A stretch of DNA of 64,000 nucleotides from Peronospora farinosa (lineage: Eukaryota > Oomycota > Peronosporomycetes > Peronosporales > Peronosporaceae): assembly GCA_947646735.1 (NCBI GenBank), contig CANTFK010000921.1:310001-374000 (forward strand), read 5' to 3'. The notes under the pieces are model-generated. The model saw only the letters and a program-made list of their open reading frames with translations. It ran no database searches and was not told the DNA's origin. A program made the position numbers and the translations under genes. Shown here in pieces: positions 52,933 to 63,999 of this stretch. Position 1 is the first letter of the stretch; each line of letters begins with the position of its first letter.

Positions 52933-54902
52933 TTATGGTTTACAAGATTTCTGAAAAGTCCTCAGCCATTCCAGTACCCTCGGAGTTGTCTCCTGGCGGT
53001 TACGTGGGCTATGCAGTACCGGCTGCCGGATATTGATGGTGTATTGGAACATTTCCGTTGCTAGGCGAAGGTAGACGCCTTTGCTCACATCTTTATCCCT
53101 TCGTTGTTCCCTGATAGCGACCGCTCGGAGTTGGCGAAGAAGGACTTGTTTGACTTCCGCTACCTCTTGCTCCGTGGACGCACTTTCCTGCTTATGAATA
53201 CTTCTGTTTCGCTGAATCCAGAGCATGGTCACGCATATGGAGCACGCTATCCACCATATTCTTTTCCAGGCCCGTCCAACGATGTCAGTTTTGTCTGGGA
53301 ACATATGCTCAATATCTGCCCGCACTCTCGGAGGTAGCTCCGGTGCTGCGCGCGATAACGCTGCTTGTTTGTACAACTCCATTTGGGCGGATGATACCTC
53401 CGATCGCGTCCACTGCGTGATGATGTATGCCCAAGACTTGGATGCTCCGACACAGTCCCAGAGGATATGCAGGAGTCTTTCGTGTTGCCCGATGCAGGCT
53501 AGATGCCTCTTGCACGTCGAGTCCATGTCGCGTCCCGAAAGTACAGGTTCAAAACTGATGAGTAGCTACTCTGTAGCATACCCAGACCTGGTATTCCGTG
53601 AGAGTGTGTCCGTGATCCCAGAGTTGTGCCGGTGACTGCGACATCGGGAAGTGGTTACCGTCCTGTGAGCCGTCTCGTTGATGTAGCCTGGTAATTACCG
53701 CCGTAAGTGCTGGATGAAGCTTTCGTTTGGCGCGATGGAATGGTTGGCGTTGAAGCGCCTTGAATGCGTGCATGTTGTTGATGGAAGGTGGGAAACTCCA
53801 TGGAAACCCATGTAGCAGCGGATGCGCTGTGAATACAAGCGCCGTGTTGCGTGTTTTCTGTTGTAGATCCACCAGCTCCTGTTGATCAGCTTCTGGCACA
53901 TCGGTCATGTGATCAATGATCCAATGGAGTCCGTCGTTGGCTTGATGGAGGACGATAAGGGCGTGGTTGCCGCCGGCGTGTGCTTTCTGGCGCCCGTGTG
54001 TGACCCCCTGGTCCAGCAATGTCCAGGTGTACGTGTTCAATACCTCCGGCCCGTTCCGCAGCGTAAGCTGAGCCGGTATTTGCATTTCTTCTGCGTTCGT
54101 GCAGATAGGGACTTGCCATAAGTATGGCTGTTGCCCATAGCCCTAGTTTAGGCAGCGTGTGGTAAGTATTCAGTTTCGTTGTTGGGACCCGAATACGGTA
54201 ATCCAGCGTTGACACTCGCCGAATGTGTAGCTCAGCTAGCGTGCAGGCGGGTAGTAGTGGATATTTCTTTGTTGATAGCATAATCCCCTTGTCATCTATT
54301 ATCCAAGGATTCTGATCCCACCTGTAAGTCGCCCAAAATTCTTTGTGCTCCTGAGTGTACATGTTTGTAATAGTCGGGATATCTTCATAATATTGGAGAA
54401 GTAAATCCTGGTCCGACCTGGTGGCCACGAGGTGCGTCACTAGGCGCTTCAAAATTCCATCACGATGCTGTTTAATGATCGTCCATTCTTCTGACGTCGG
54501 TGCGATCCACGCGCTTAATTCCGCTCTGATTTCCGGTTGTGGAGCCATTAGCGTGCTGTTTCTACCGGCTTTGGGTGATGCCGGTGAGATTCTCCACATA
54601 GCTGAGTCCTCCATATCTTGGAATGACCACGCTGCCCAAGCATAGAAGTAGCGATCGCGTTTCTGAATCAGCCACTTCATCGCATGCTTAAGATTTTGAG
54701 TGCATATGGCGACGTCTATGGAGACGAGCCCTATCCCTCCCGCCCCGCGTGGTGTGTATAGCAGGCCTGGATTGACCTTGTGTCTGCTGTTGCATGTAGA
54801 CGTGGTGTGATGCCACATAAATTGCTTCTGTATGTTGTGCAGTTCTGCTCGAGCCCAGCAGCTGTAAATAAGACTGCTGGTAGCATGACAGCACCCAAAC
54901 AT
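52933..54902 (-). pseudogene. LINE-type retrotransposon, 5'-truncated and frameshifted
   Basis: Three minus-strand frames in order. 54902-53913 runs from WARAELHNIQKQFMWHHTTS to FWATYRWDQNPWIIDDKG. 54085-53549 has PAQLTLRNGPEVLNTYTWTL, LLHGFPWSFPP, and SPAQLWDHGHTLTEYQVW. 53526-52933 has the zinc cluster CKRHLACIGQHERLLHILWD-C (CX5CX8HX4C) and MLWIQRNRSIHKQ. It matches 3-1502 over the shared part and has the same post-stop bases (TAAATAGACAGTCTGTTT). The polymerase is missing: the copy starts abruptly at 54902, typical 5' truncation by incomplete reverse transcription. Confidence 0.8.
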
Positions 54903-55004
54903 ATCGTTAAGTTATCACTATTAGCAAAAAGGAATTACTAAATCGACCAACCCAGATTTGTTTTATCGATCCACCCAATTATTTTTAACGACCCACCCCA
55001 TTTC

Positions 55005-55220
55005 ATTATAGTGAAAGTACATCACGGTTGAAGTTTCTATATTGCATATAATGCATTCTCAATACCGATCCCTACAAAAGGGGTATTATATTGGGTGATA
55101 GTATAAGGTATCAGTAATACCTTATATTCAGTATCAATTCATAACCGATACAGTAGTACTAAGTACAACATACACTGATGATTGGATCATTCCATATCCA
55201 CCAGATACAGACGATTACAT
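55005..55220 (+). repeat. Outer part of D 5' LTR
   Basis: From GAAAGTACATCACGGTTGAAG to ATACAGACGATTACAT it follows the E LTR (complement of 38440-38650) and the 3' LTR of D (62572-62610). The TGTAAC start is missing, so the left end is truncated or lost. Confidence 0.75.
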
Positions 55221-55666
55221 TGTGGGAAATGCGGCATTTACAGAGACATCGCTCGTTAGAGCCCACTCTCTAGCTCTTCCACCGAGCTTAGAAATGGCCA
55301 AGCCAACTCGTTGCTTATCTGACACAAGCATGGCGGCATCCATTACCATTTCAACTTCTCGTATCCAGAGGAGAAGATTTTCTCCCTCCTTCCCTCAAAG
55401 GTTTTCACGTTTAAAACGAGTGGGCGAGCCTTTGGCTCTGCATCGGGCACAGGTACCGGGATGTACTGTGTAGGCGCAGCTGACGCTGCCTGGTCATGGA
55501 CCTGCCCGAGTAGCGTTGCTTCATAACGCGTGAAGGCCTCAAGGCGAGCATTAAGGACCTCCGGGCCTTGGGACAAAAGAGCCTCGATTTGTTCGGGCCC
55601 AACGAACGCAGATAATTTATCTAGTGAGAGTCGTTGCGCCTCAGTGAGATGATTTTGACTCTCCAT
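55221..55666 (-). pseudogene. D gag, N-terminal half (inverted)
   Basis: [60 protein letters not shown], then in shifted frames [21 protein letters not shown] sequence and [19 protein letters not shown]. Gag matrix/capsid-like region of the D/E family. Continues at 56117 on the other strand. Confidence 0.75.
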
Positions 55667-56116
55667 CCTCCAAGAGGGTCAGTCTTAGAGACTCAGGTGT
55701 AGGATTGACTAAGAGTGCTACCAAGTGTAGCAGAGCTGCACAGCTCTTTAGCCAGATAAGACTTTTAGGGTGAGAGCCTCTTCGTTCTATAGAACGAAAT
55801 AAATTTACGGCTAAAAGCCACTTAGTTCTAAGTAACTAATTAAACGACTAAGAAGTCACCCTGTTCTAAGGAACTAGTAGAGAGGCTTTTAGTCTGCAAG
55901 CAAAAAGCTTAAGAGATCAACGCACCGAGTGCAAGCGTTTAAGCTATGCTTACGGTTCAAGGAAGTAACGCACGAAGTGCACACGAGAACAAGTCTTATA
56001 GAGACTTGAGATCTTGAACTCAAAATGAGAATTAACTTTATTCATGCATTAAGATTATATGAATAAATCCTACTCTAAGTACCCTACGCTAGATTAATTA
56101 CCATCATAAAAAAAAT
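55221..56116 (-). other. Inverted segment of D: gag N-terminus, primer-binding site, inner LTR
   Basis: Contains gag from ATG 55666 (MESQNHLTEAQRLSLDKLSA … VNAAFPT at 55221), the primer-binding site TGGTAGCAC at 55715-55723 and the inner LTR 55726-56112. Left and right borders both carry TGGGAAATGC or its near copy in the same orientation. Confidence 0.85.
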
Positions 56117-56676
56117 AGTTGGGAAATGCTTAAAAATCAATTAACTTGCGTGAATGCACCGCCTAATCAAGCCTATCGTCTGCGCTTACGCTTCTTAGCT
56201 ACCCGACAGGGTGAGAAAGAATTGTCGGACTATGTCCAAGAGTTGTGAACTCTCATTGCTGCTATGCAGCAGGACCCTCTGGCAGAGGAAGTCCGAGTAA
56301 CCATATATATATGTGAGGGCTTCGTACTGGGGTCGCCAGGACAGAAGTTTTTCGTTTCCAGCCTTCAACGTTCGAAGAGGCAGTGAGCATAGCGTTTAAC
56401 GCTAAATTTAATTTTAAATCTGCTCGCTATGGTCTGCCATGGTAAAATTCAAATGCCTCTAACAGGACGAAACCCATGGACCTCAGCCATGCTGAAGAAG
56501 CTGAGCTTCAAGCTGCTGAGCAGAAAGGTAACATCCGTAGATGTTACATGTGCGGAAGCACTAGGCATCTTCGCCCTAGCTGTCCGTTGCGAAAGCAACG
56601 CTCAAATCGGCAGAGCCGAAACCCTGCTCCTAGCCAAAAGGCGAGCCCGGCAGGGGAAAAAGTCAACTCTCAGTAG
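56117..56676 (+). pseudogene. D gag, C-terminal half
   Basis: Starts SWEMLKNQLTCVNAPPNQAY, then FLATRQGEKELSDYVQEL-stop-TLIAAMQQ (CGA to TGA), frameshift, and from 56476 MDLSHAEEAELQAAEQKGNI followed by the zinc knuckle CYMCGSTRHLRPSC (CX2CX4HX4C). Nucleic-acid binding end of Gag. Confidence 0.8.
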
Positions 56677-56763
56677 GCGAGGGGCGCCCTACTGGGAAAG
56701 AACTAAGCTCTATTGAACCTCTAGGAGGTAGAGGTAAACAGGGCTTAGCCCCCAGGTGGTTCT

Positions 56764-57675
56764 GTGGATGCTTCCATAGAACAAGATTACAAGTCAGGCT
56801 TGTTGGTTGTGTCGGCAACCGTTAAGGGTTTTGAGAAACCATGCTCAATTCTAATTGACTCAGGGGCGTCAGGTAATTATGTCCGACGTCGTTCCCTTGA
56901 AGGGAGTCAGCTGTATGCTGAGACGCTAGAAGCGCAAGATGGTGAAAGTATACTGTAACAGTGCGCCTCGCAACAGGAGTACGTGTCACCGTTGTTAGAG
57001 TTCTGTTGAACTTAAGTGTGAAGCTTTTAGACTCCACAGCGCTGTCTTGTCCTAGATTTGGACTTGAGATATGATCTCATTCTCGGTATGGCCTGGCTAG
57101 AACGCCATGGGCCATGGATCGATTGGAGATCCAAAACCTTAGGCGACACGTGCAATGTTCCTAGCGAATCGTTGGAGTGTCATGAACACACCTTCGCTAG
57201 GAAACAAAAGTGCTATTGGCGCGAGCCATTAACTGAGTCAGTTAGTGTGCTGGACATTGGAGTGTCTGAGTTGATAAACTCCAATGTCAACAATAATCGT
57301 GTCGAGCAGAGCTCAGTGACACCTAGTGTAGCGGCACGTACTCCGTTGAGTGATACTCAAAGTAATATTGAGACACTGGATGTCGGTAATGACATAGGCT
57401 CTTGTATAGGGCAAGCTAAGGTCGAAGACCTTGTTAGTAATGTCACCTGTGATAGCGACTCACTGGATGTCGGTAATGACATTAGCTCTCGTATAGAGCA
57501 GGTTAAGGTCAAGGAATCTATTTACCTTGGGGATGATGGTATCTTAAGTACTTTAAAAGGTACGGTCTCGTCAATGAGACGGCAGCGTCGTCAGATGGCG
57601 GCTGCGAGATGCAAGTCGTCTGTTTATCACGTAGTGATATCAGTGGCCAGTTGTATACCCTGGTCAACGAAGTGA
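56764..57675 (+). pseudogene. D protease and linker
   Basis: SILIDSGASGNYVRRRSLEG is the retropepsin active site (56848-56905). After a break near 56955 the frame from 57058 gives LRYDLILGMAWLERHGPWID. The linker contains two copies of a motif SLDVGNDISSRIEQVKV. Confidence 0.8.
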
Positions 57676-57746
57676 CAGGTGGCATAGATGGTGAGGTTGA
57701 CCTTGAGGCCCTCTCATTATTATAGGATCTCTAAGAGAGAGACAAA

Positions 57747-58640
57747 ATGTCTGTGGATGAATTCCATCAAGCCTTGAAGGCTGAAAGTTTATCCGATATG
57801 GTGGCCATTCGACCTAACCTCGAGTTGAACTCATCCTCGGTTATCGATGAAGCAGTCCTTGAAGATACAAAGGCGGCACTTAGTGCGCGTAGTGGATCAT
57901 CTACCTTGAAGAATCCTTCAGATCCCTACTACCATTTAGTTAAGGAATATCAGGACGTGGTGTGCCATGAGCCGCCGTCTGTTCTCCCTCCTGATAGGGG
58001 TGTACGTCATGAAATTGACTTGGTTCCTGGAATCAAATACTGCGTAATACGGCAGTGGCCTTTGCCCAAAGAACAGTGTGACTTCATTGACAAGTTCTTT
58101 CGTGCAAAGGCTATGGTGAGCCAGAGCAAATCTCCGCACTCGACACCCACTTTCTGTGTCAAGTACACAATGGTAAGCTGCGTATCGTTCATACTTACAA
58201 TAAGCTCAATCCAGCCACTATACCTGCACAGACGCCAATACCTAGAAAGGATGTTCTTCAGAACAATATGGTCGGTTGTACCATGTACAGTGCACTCGAC
58301 TTATTCGATGTTTATTATCAATTGCTTATGCGAGCTAGCGATATTATGCTCACTGCGGTTAGTACTCCGAGCGGTATGCTCTGGGAGTGGTTGGTGATGC
58401 TCCAGAAGCTGTCGAATGATCCGGCTACGTTTAACCGTTTGGTAATGCAATTGTTTTGACCCCATCTAAATTATGCACAAATGTATTTCTATGACACGTG
58501 CTGAACATGGGCAGTCGAATATTGAGAGCCATATTATTCACTTACGAGCTGTGCTCGAGTGCATGTGCGCTAATAAGCTATATGCTAATGCATCTAAGTG
58601 TATATTCGGCGCCGAAGAAATTCCCTCTTAGGGTGCTTCA
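57747..58640 (+). pseudogene. D reverse transcriptase
   Basis: Frame 57747-58160: [51 protein letters not shown], then shift. Frame 58268-58459: [42 protein letters not shown] and stop. The next codons read AQMYFYDTC where YFDD is expected, so the first catalytic Asp is Tyr. Non-functional. Confidence 0.8.
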
Positions 58641-59648
58641 TTGAGAAGCGAGGCCTCAAAGTGGATCCCGCTAAGGTCAAAGCATATTCGACTGGCCTGT
58701 TTCACAGTCTCAGAAGGACTTGCGTTAGTGGTTTGGTTTTACCGATTACTTCTTAAGTACAGCAAGAATTACGCTGATATGGCTCGGCCATTATTCAATC
58801 TCCTTAAAAAGAATGTAGAATGGTGTTGGCATGCCGAACACGAAATGCTTTTCAAAAAGAGCAAACTAGCCTTCTGCATAGCCCCGATCCTTGTCTTGCC
58901 TGATCCTGACCGACCGTTTAGCGTCTTCTGTGACGCGTCGGATTTTGCCATTGGCAGTGCTCTGTTACAAACAGATGATGAAGGTCGTGAGCGTGTGATC
59001 GCTTTAGAATATCGCCAGCTGAAGGCTGTAGAAAAGAACTATCCATTTCATGACAAAGAACTATTTGCAATGAAGTATGGTCTAGTCAGATTCAGAACTC
59101 ATCTGCTGGGATCGAAGCCTTTTCTGATCTATACTGATCATGCTTATTTACGCACTGCGACTCAGTGGACTCATCTCTCGCAGAGAATGGCCAGATGGCT
59201 GTCATTCTTTGCCGAATATAACTTCGAGATGAAGTATAAGCCTGGCAAACAAAACGCTTTGGCTGATGCGTCGTCATTCAGACCTGACTATGAGCTTGCT
59301 CATGTTACGACGTTGTCGTATTCGATCACCGATCTCATTCGTGCGGCGTATGCTAAAGACGATCATTGTGTAGCTTTTCGACATGCTCTTGGCAGTGATG
59401 AGTTTAAAGACTCGGACATTAAATTGCCGGCACGATTACGTGCGAGCCTCCATCGATATTCTGTCGGCAGGGGGATGTTATACTATTGTACAGATGGGCG
59501 GATCCTCCGCGCTTTTGTGGTTCCTCATGACGGGGACTTGAAGTTTCGTGTCCTCTATGAGGTACATGACACCGCCATCGGTGGTCATTTGGGTCGTGAA
59601 AAGACATATGGAGCAGTATGCCAATTATCGGTGGCACAAATTGTATAA
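58641..59648 (+). pseudogene. D connection, RNase H and integrase N-terminus
   Basis: 335 open codons: LLKYSKNYADMARPLFNLLK, SVFCDASDFAIGSALLQTDD, NYPFHDKELFAMKYGLVRF, YTDHAYLRTATQW, YKPGKQNALADASSFRPDYE. RNase H catalytic residues are kept. Ends in HDTAIGGHLGREKTYG, the His pair of the integrase zinc domain, then shifts frame. Confidence 0.85.
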
Positions 59649-61092
59649 ATGGATGAGCACTTATGTGCGTACGTGTGAAACGTGTCAACGGGTGAAATCC
59701 TCGCCCCATTCGGCGGCTCCTCTGGCTAGCTTGCCTATTCCTACTGTGTGTTGGGAATTCATTAGTATGGATTTTGTGTTTGGCCTACCGAAAGATTCGC
59801 ATGGCAACACAGGTATTGTGGTCTTTGTTAACCGTTTAAGCAAGATGGCTAACTTGGCGGCTGTGCTCGACTCGATCGATGGTGAAGGAACAGCGGAGAT
59901 GTTTATCGATGGAGTGTTTCGCCAACATGGCTTGCCAGTGGCAATTGTTTCTAACCGTGATCCTCGTTTCACGAGTAAATTTTGGAAGTCCGTCTTCCAG
60001 GTGCTGGGCACCCGTTTGGACATGTCCGCAGCGTATCATCTGCAGACTGACGGTCAAATTGAACGCGTAAATCGCGTTGTTGAAGATATCCCCCACAGCG
60101 TTTGTGCTGAAACGCCTAAGCGTTGGAGCTTTATGCTACTTGTTGTTGAGTTTGCACTCAATAACTCCGTGCACGCCTCTACCGGATATACTCCGTTCTA
60201 TGTGAATGGTCTCATGCACCCACGCGTTCCGTTACTACTACCAACGAGTGTTTCAGGGCTTGGTGGGGGAGAGGTTTCCGATCGGCTTGCTGATGCCATC
60301 CCTGTTACTGTTAAGAAACAGGTAAATGCGTTTCTCGCGACGCGACTGAATGTCTTACGACATGTGCAAGACGCAATAGATGATAGTCAAGATAAACAAA
60401 AAGAATATGCAGATGCTAAAGGCAGAAGTTGTATCAATTTTTATGAGGTCGAAGACCAAGTATTACTTAATGCTAAAAACCTACCTACTAAAGTAATGTC
60501 CACTGTATTGAAGACAAAATTGCGTCCGCGCTTCATCGGACCCTTTACGGTCGTGGCCAAGAAAGGCACAGCGTATACGCTTAACTTGCCGCGCAAACTG
60601 CGTACGCACCCCGTGTTCTATGTTGGCATGCTCAAGTCATATCGGGATCCGTCCCAAATAGACGCTAAGGCGCTCGCGCCGAGCCCATTGGCATTGTCGC
60701 GGGACGAAGCATCTGGGCCAACATGTCAAGCTGACCCTGCATTCGGGTCCGACTCTCTTCCAGGGACGCAAGCCGGGAGTTCATCGTCTGCCTCTCCTTA
60801 CGAAGGGACCGCACCTCCTGAACAAGCTCGGCATGAGCTTGTACCGATACACCGGCCTCCTCCTCCTTTGCTCGATGCGCAGGGGAACCTGCAGTTCCAT
60901 GTGGAGCGTCTACTGCAGAAGCGTCGCCGCCATAGCCAAAACCAGTATCTGGTGAAGTGGCGGGGTTATCCCGAATCGTGGAATTCATGGGAGTTTGAGA
61001 CTCCCCTTCGGCAGGACTGCCCATACGTTGTGGACGTTTTTGAGCGTCGTGCGCAGGGTCTGCCTGTTGGCGCTGACGCTTCTCACCAGTAG
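59648..61092 (+). pseudogene. D integrase and chromodomain
   Basis: The frame is open from 59548, and homology starts near 59648. TCETCQRVKSS is the Cys pair; SMDFVFGLPKD, VSNRDPRFTSKFW and RVNRVVEDIPHS give Asp, Asp and Glu; FALNNSVHASTGYTPFYVNG, RPRFIGPFTVVAKKGTAYTL and RTHPVFYVGMLKSY form the C-terminal region. A Ser/Pro linker and the chromodomain FHVERLLQKRRRHSQNQYLV-KWRGYPESWNSWE end the protein. 480 codons without a stop: the best-preserved pol part here, and overlapped on the other strand by an open antisense frame from 60665. Confidence 0.85.
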
Positions 61093-61213
61093 GGGTGAGT
61101 ATAGGCGAGTTAGCGGCCTCGACCTGTCGTGAACGCGCGGCTACGAACGAAGCAAAGTTACTATGGCTGCCGCATGACGCATTCGTTATATCGCAATCGG
61201 CCTCGGGCCTTTA
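60665..61213 (-). CDS. Antisense ORF (aORF) of element D, terminal part
   Basis: Opposite the integrase linker and chromodomain, open for about 183 codons from after a TAA at 61209 to 60665; first Met at 61024. Reads NFASFVAARSRQVEAANSPI, a basic patch GEKRQRQQADPAHDAQKRPQ, then a coiled coil AELVQEVRSLRKERQTMNSR-LASLEESRTRMQGQLDMLAQ and stop. Composition (NLS-like patch plus coiled coil) and place match the antisense frames of A2 and B2. Broken frames further upstream (61592-61341 and around 61600) read KEATHWTYGPRDRRQSCLWK, weakly like A2. Function unknown; chance openness opposite a Ser/Pro-rich linker is possible. Confidence 0.5.
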
Positions 61214-61720
61214 CCTTGGCATATTCAAACGCATCTTGCGTTCCAGACGAACGTCTTTCACACTGAAACTTGCCTGAAGAGCCCACATTCTAATCATACA
61301 CCGCACATAATGTTACCAGTGGCCAAAGATACTATCGTCGTCATCTTCCGTTCGTGTGCGAAATGCAAGATAGGAATTCCGTCCATGGGAGGGATAGATG
61401 CACCCCATGCTCAACTATCCAGGTGTGCCCTTTTATTGGCCTGGGGTGGTCTTGACTGGCTCTAGGTATCTTTAGCGAAGAATCTTTCGAGAGGCGACTT
61501 CCATAGGCATGATTGCCTCCGGTCTCTCGGACCGTATGTCCAGTGAGTGGCCTCTTTGAGACGCTCTTCAACGGATCGTGGGTCAAAGACATAGTCTAGA
61601 TGACCATTGAGCTTGGCCATGATCTTTGTTAGGTGTGTAGAGATTGCCCTTGTTTGTAACTGCTGTGTCTGTTGCTCGTCGAGCGGGTTCGTGATCGAGT
61701 CAGACAGGGCAATACAACTT
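61214..61720 (-). pseudogene. Upstream part of the D antisense ORF, broken
   Basis: From ATG near 61620 the minus strand reads MAKLNGHLDYVFDPRSVEER-LKEATHWTYGPRDRRQS, then in a second frame SQDHPRPIKGHTWIVEHGVH. These join by frameshift and precede the terminal part at 61213. Evidence is position, strand and the HWTYGPRDRR/HRWYGPHKKR resemblance only. Confidence 0.35.
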
Positions 61721-61777
61721 CATAAAATGAGTATTTTTCTTGTACTTTAGACGAGAAAACCTAACTTAAATCACATG

Positions 61778-62403
61778 TCAAAGGTATTTTCGGTATGGGT
61801 GTGTTGCAAAAAGCTCAGTTGAAGGTCGCGAGAGATTTTTAAAAGCGGCTTGTGGACCAGGATACATCGAGCACGGAGCAGGTATCATGAATGAGGTTGG
61901 TCTTTTCAATTTGAAGGATTTGTTTGCGACAGGCGCCACATCTCCACTAATTTTCCTCCCCCCTTTTGTGCCTGGTGAGAGCAGGAACGGTAGGGTAACT
62001 AGAGTCGATAGGTATGCATAGAAGAAAAAGGACAGCAGAGAAGGTTTAGTATAATACAGAATCATAACTACTAAAAATTTAGCTTTTAACTTTTCCACAA
62101 ATCTCGCTCTCGCTCAGCTCCGGATAAGCAGTCTCATCCTCTACGATAAGATTGCGAAGCTCCAAAGTCGTCATTTGATCCCTGATACGCAGCCTCTCTA
62201 GATGGTCTCTCAGCTCATGCTCCAGCTTTTCGACATCTTCTACTATCTAGGTAGAAAAGACACTATTAAACACTGTAAATTTACATATAGCTTTCACTAA
62301 TAGCACAGAAAATATAAGTTTACGACTTGTCTCGAACTTTTAGGTCGGGTCCAACAAACAAAGGAGTCAGGGACTTAAGCTCTTTTAAGCAGTCTGAACC
62401 TTG
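61778..62403 (-). pseudogene. Probable host gene fragment with introns (three exons)
   Basis: Three protein-like minus-strand blocks. 62403-62325: QGSDCLKELKSLTPLFVGPD-LKVRDK. 62246-62095: IVEDVEKLEHELRDHLERLR-IRDQMTTLELRNLIVEDE…SESE, an obvious coiled-coil helix. 61971-61778: TKGGRKISGDVAPVANKSFK-LKRPTSFMIPAPCSMYPG…HPYRKYL and stop. Between them lie splice-like signals: CTACCTAG before the middle exon, a TACTAAAC branch-like site and CTCTCACCAG before the last. The first donor is unclear (GTTCGA or GTAAAC, which would need a phase change). I do not recognise the protein. Either a host gene whose 5' part was lost to retroelements or a captured fragment in D. Confidence 0.45.
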
Positions 62404-62470
62404 CTGCCAAGTTTTATTTTATTTATCCTAGTTCTCTTATGTACAATACACATGATCCGATAAGTTATAA

Positions 62471-62523
62471 CCTCCGTTAAGTTATGGCTATTGTCGTCCA
62501 CCGTACCCATAACTAAACGGAGG
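62471..62523. repeat. Inverted repeat before the D 3' LTR
   Basis: Arms 62471-62487 and 62507-62523 (CCTCCGTTAAGTTATGG) match at 16 of 17 positions, with a 19-base loop. The right arm overlaps the presumed polypurine tract (AAACGGAGGGA, 62515-62525). Confidence 0.7.
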
Positions 62524-62528
62524 GATCT

Positions 62529-63009
62529 TGTAACTATATATACTTGTATAACGGTACACCCCATTACAGATTAGATGATTCCATATTCCCCAGATACAGA
62601 CGATGGCATACTATAATTATTATAATAGAAATTAATCTAGCGTAGGGTACTTAGAGTAGGATTTATTCATATAATCTTAATGCATGAATAAAGTTAATTC
62701 TCATTTTGAGTTCAAGATCTCAAGTCTCTATAAGACTTGTTCTCTTGTGCACTTCGTGCGTTACTTCCTTGAGCCGTAAGCATAGCTTAAACGCTTGCAC
62801 TCGGTGCGTTGATCTCTGAATCTTAAGCTTATTGCTTGCAGACTAAAAGCCTCTCTCTTAGTCCCTTAGAACAGGGTGACTTCTTAGTCGTTTAATTAGT
62901 TACTTAGAACTAAGTGGCTTTTAGCCGTAAATCTTTTTCGTTATATAGAACGAAGAGGCTCTCACTCTATAAGTCTTATCTGACTTAGGATCTGTGTAGC
63001 TCCGCTACA
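62529..63009 (+). repeat. 3' LTR of D (or solo LTR)
   Basis: Starts TGTAACTATATATACTT, then from 62569 follows the D/E LTR (GATGATTCCATATTCC, TAATCTAGCGTAGGGTACTT, CTAAGTGGCTTTTAGCCGTA) to GCTCCGCTACA. Shorter than the E LTR by about 165 bp because of a deletion near its start. The purine-rich AAACGGAGGGA directly upstream suits a 3' LTR. Confidence 0.8.
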
Positions 63010-63695
63010 AGGTGCATTAATTTAGTGCAATAGACAGAAGAAATGGACCTATACACTGCATTATGCAGCTACGAGAAATGCGCTCAGCGCAATTTACATA
63101 GTATAAGCATACACAGATAGAGAATTGCTAAATCGACCCACAGCATCTGTCACCTCCTTTGTGATTACAGCTCAATGCCTAAGCGATGCACTGCACGAAA
63201 CTGACTTATCTGCAATGCTAAGTCCTTGCGTCATTATTTAGTCGGTCTTAATTTTTTTAATTGATCAACCGTCAGCATGTAGTTGGCGCTCGCTATAAAT
63301 AGCTTCGCTAATTTGGCATGAATTTCCTTGATCTTCGTCTTGTCGCATCGTTCAACAGTAAGGCGAGTGTTAAAGCTCAATAAGCGCAGATTCGTGTCGT
63401 CCTTCGTCAAGTTAACGTAGCTACCTATCGCGACATTAAGTTGCGCAACCTGCACGGAAGTCAGCCGAGATGCTAGTTTATCCTCCAGTTTTACTGCTTT
63501 CACCTCTAACGCAACAAACAAAGTGAGCAAGAATTGCTTACAATGGTAAAGGCAGCCCTGTTACACGTAACACTGACGATTGCACAGAAGATAGAAACCC
63601 CAATGAAGTGCTCTTCATTCGACGTCAGCATAAAGCGACCCATTAAAAGAGCTTTTAGGTTAAAGGAATAGGTGTTCACAACTGCAATCGGCGTT
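63010..63695 (-). other. Flank with one unrecognised ORF (63234-63530)
   Basis: The minus frame to 63234 reads FLLTLFVALEVKAVKLEDKL-ASRLTSVQ, NVAIGSYVNLTKDDTNLRLL and ANYMLTVDQLKKLRPTK, then stop. It has no ATG: upstream it meets a TAA at about 63564. A hydrophobic start followed by charged helices could be the end of a small secreted-type protein or an exon, but no RxLR or other effector motif is present. Not identified. Confidence 0.25.
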
Positions 63696-63875
63696 TGTAA
63701 CGGGGTAAGCCCGTTACATAATATTAACCTATACAATAAGTGGCAATAAGACTATTATTATAGCTAATATTATAAGACAATATAATCTTTTCTTATAGTA
63801 TTGTCCTCACATCTCCTTGAAGTTGGAGATGCCCTCTGATTGTTTAATAAAGGCCATTATATCAACCAAGGCGCT
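63696..63875 (+). repeat. LTR fragment, A family
   Basis: Begins TGTAACGGGGTAAGCCCGTTAC and follows the A1 LTR (1551-1730) through TCTCCTTGAAGTTGGAGATG to CCAAGGCGCTGAC, then stops. The rest of the LTR is missing. Confidence 0.8.
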
Positions 63876-63879
63876 GACG

Positions 63880-63999
63880 GTATCCAAAAATACCGTATCT
63901 TAACGCTCATACATTATACCTATCGAAAGAGAAGTATCAAGAATACATTGTATGCAATATAGGGAAACTTCAACCGTAAACTTTCGGATGGATGTTACA
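63880..63999 (-). repeat. LTR fragment, D/E family
   Basis: Read from 63999 on the minus strand: TGTAACATCCATCCGAAAGT then ACGGTTGAAGTTTC-CCTATATTGC, matching the start of the E and D LTRs. It faces and truncates the A-family fragment; continues or ends at the window edge. Confidence 0.65.

Larger units (their letters stand above)
55005..63009 (+). mobile_element. Ty3/Gypsy chromodomain element D, with inverted 5' segment
   Basis: Plus-strand element related to C and A. The outer LTR part (55005-55220) is in plus orientation. 55221-56116 (rest of LTR, primer-binding site, first half of gag) is inverted. 56117-61092 is gag end to chromodomain in plus orientation. Then come an antisense ORF, a probable host gene fragment and a 3' LTR (62529-63009). 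Flipping the inverted block restores both LTR and gag exactly. RT has YFYD instead of YFDD; several frameshifts. The 3' LTR could alternatively be a solo LTR next to a truncated element. Confidence 0.8.

Noticed and set aside
63234..63530. RxLR-type secreted effector
   Set aside because: No ATG, no RxLR or dEER motif, and the hydrophobic start is not bounded by a convincing cleavage site.
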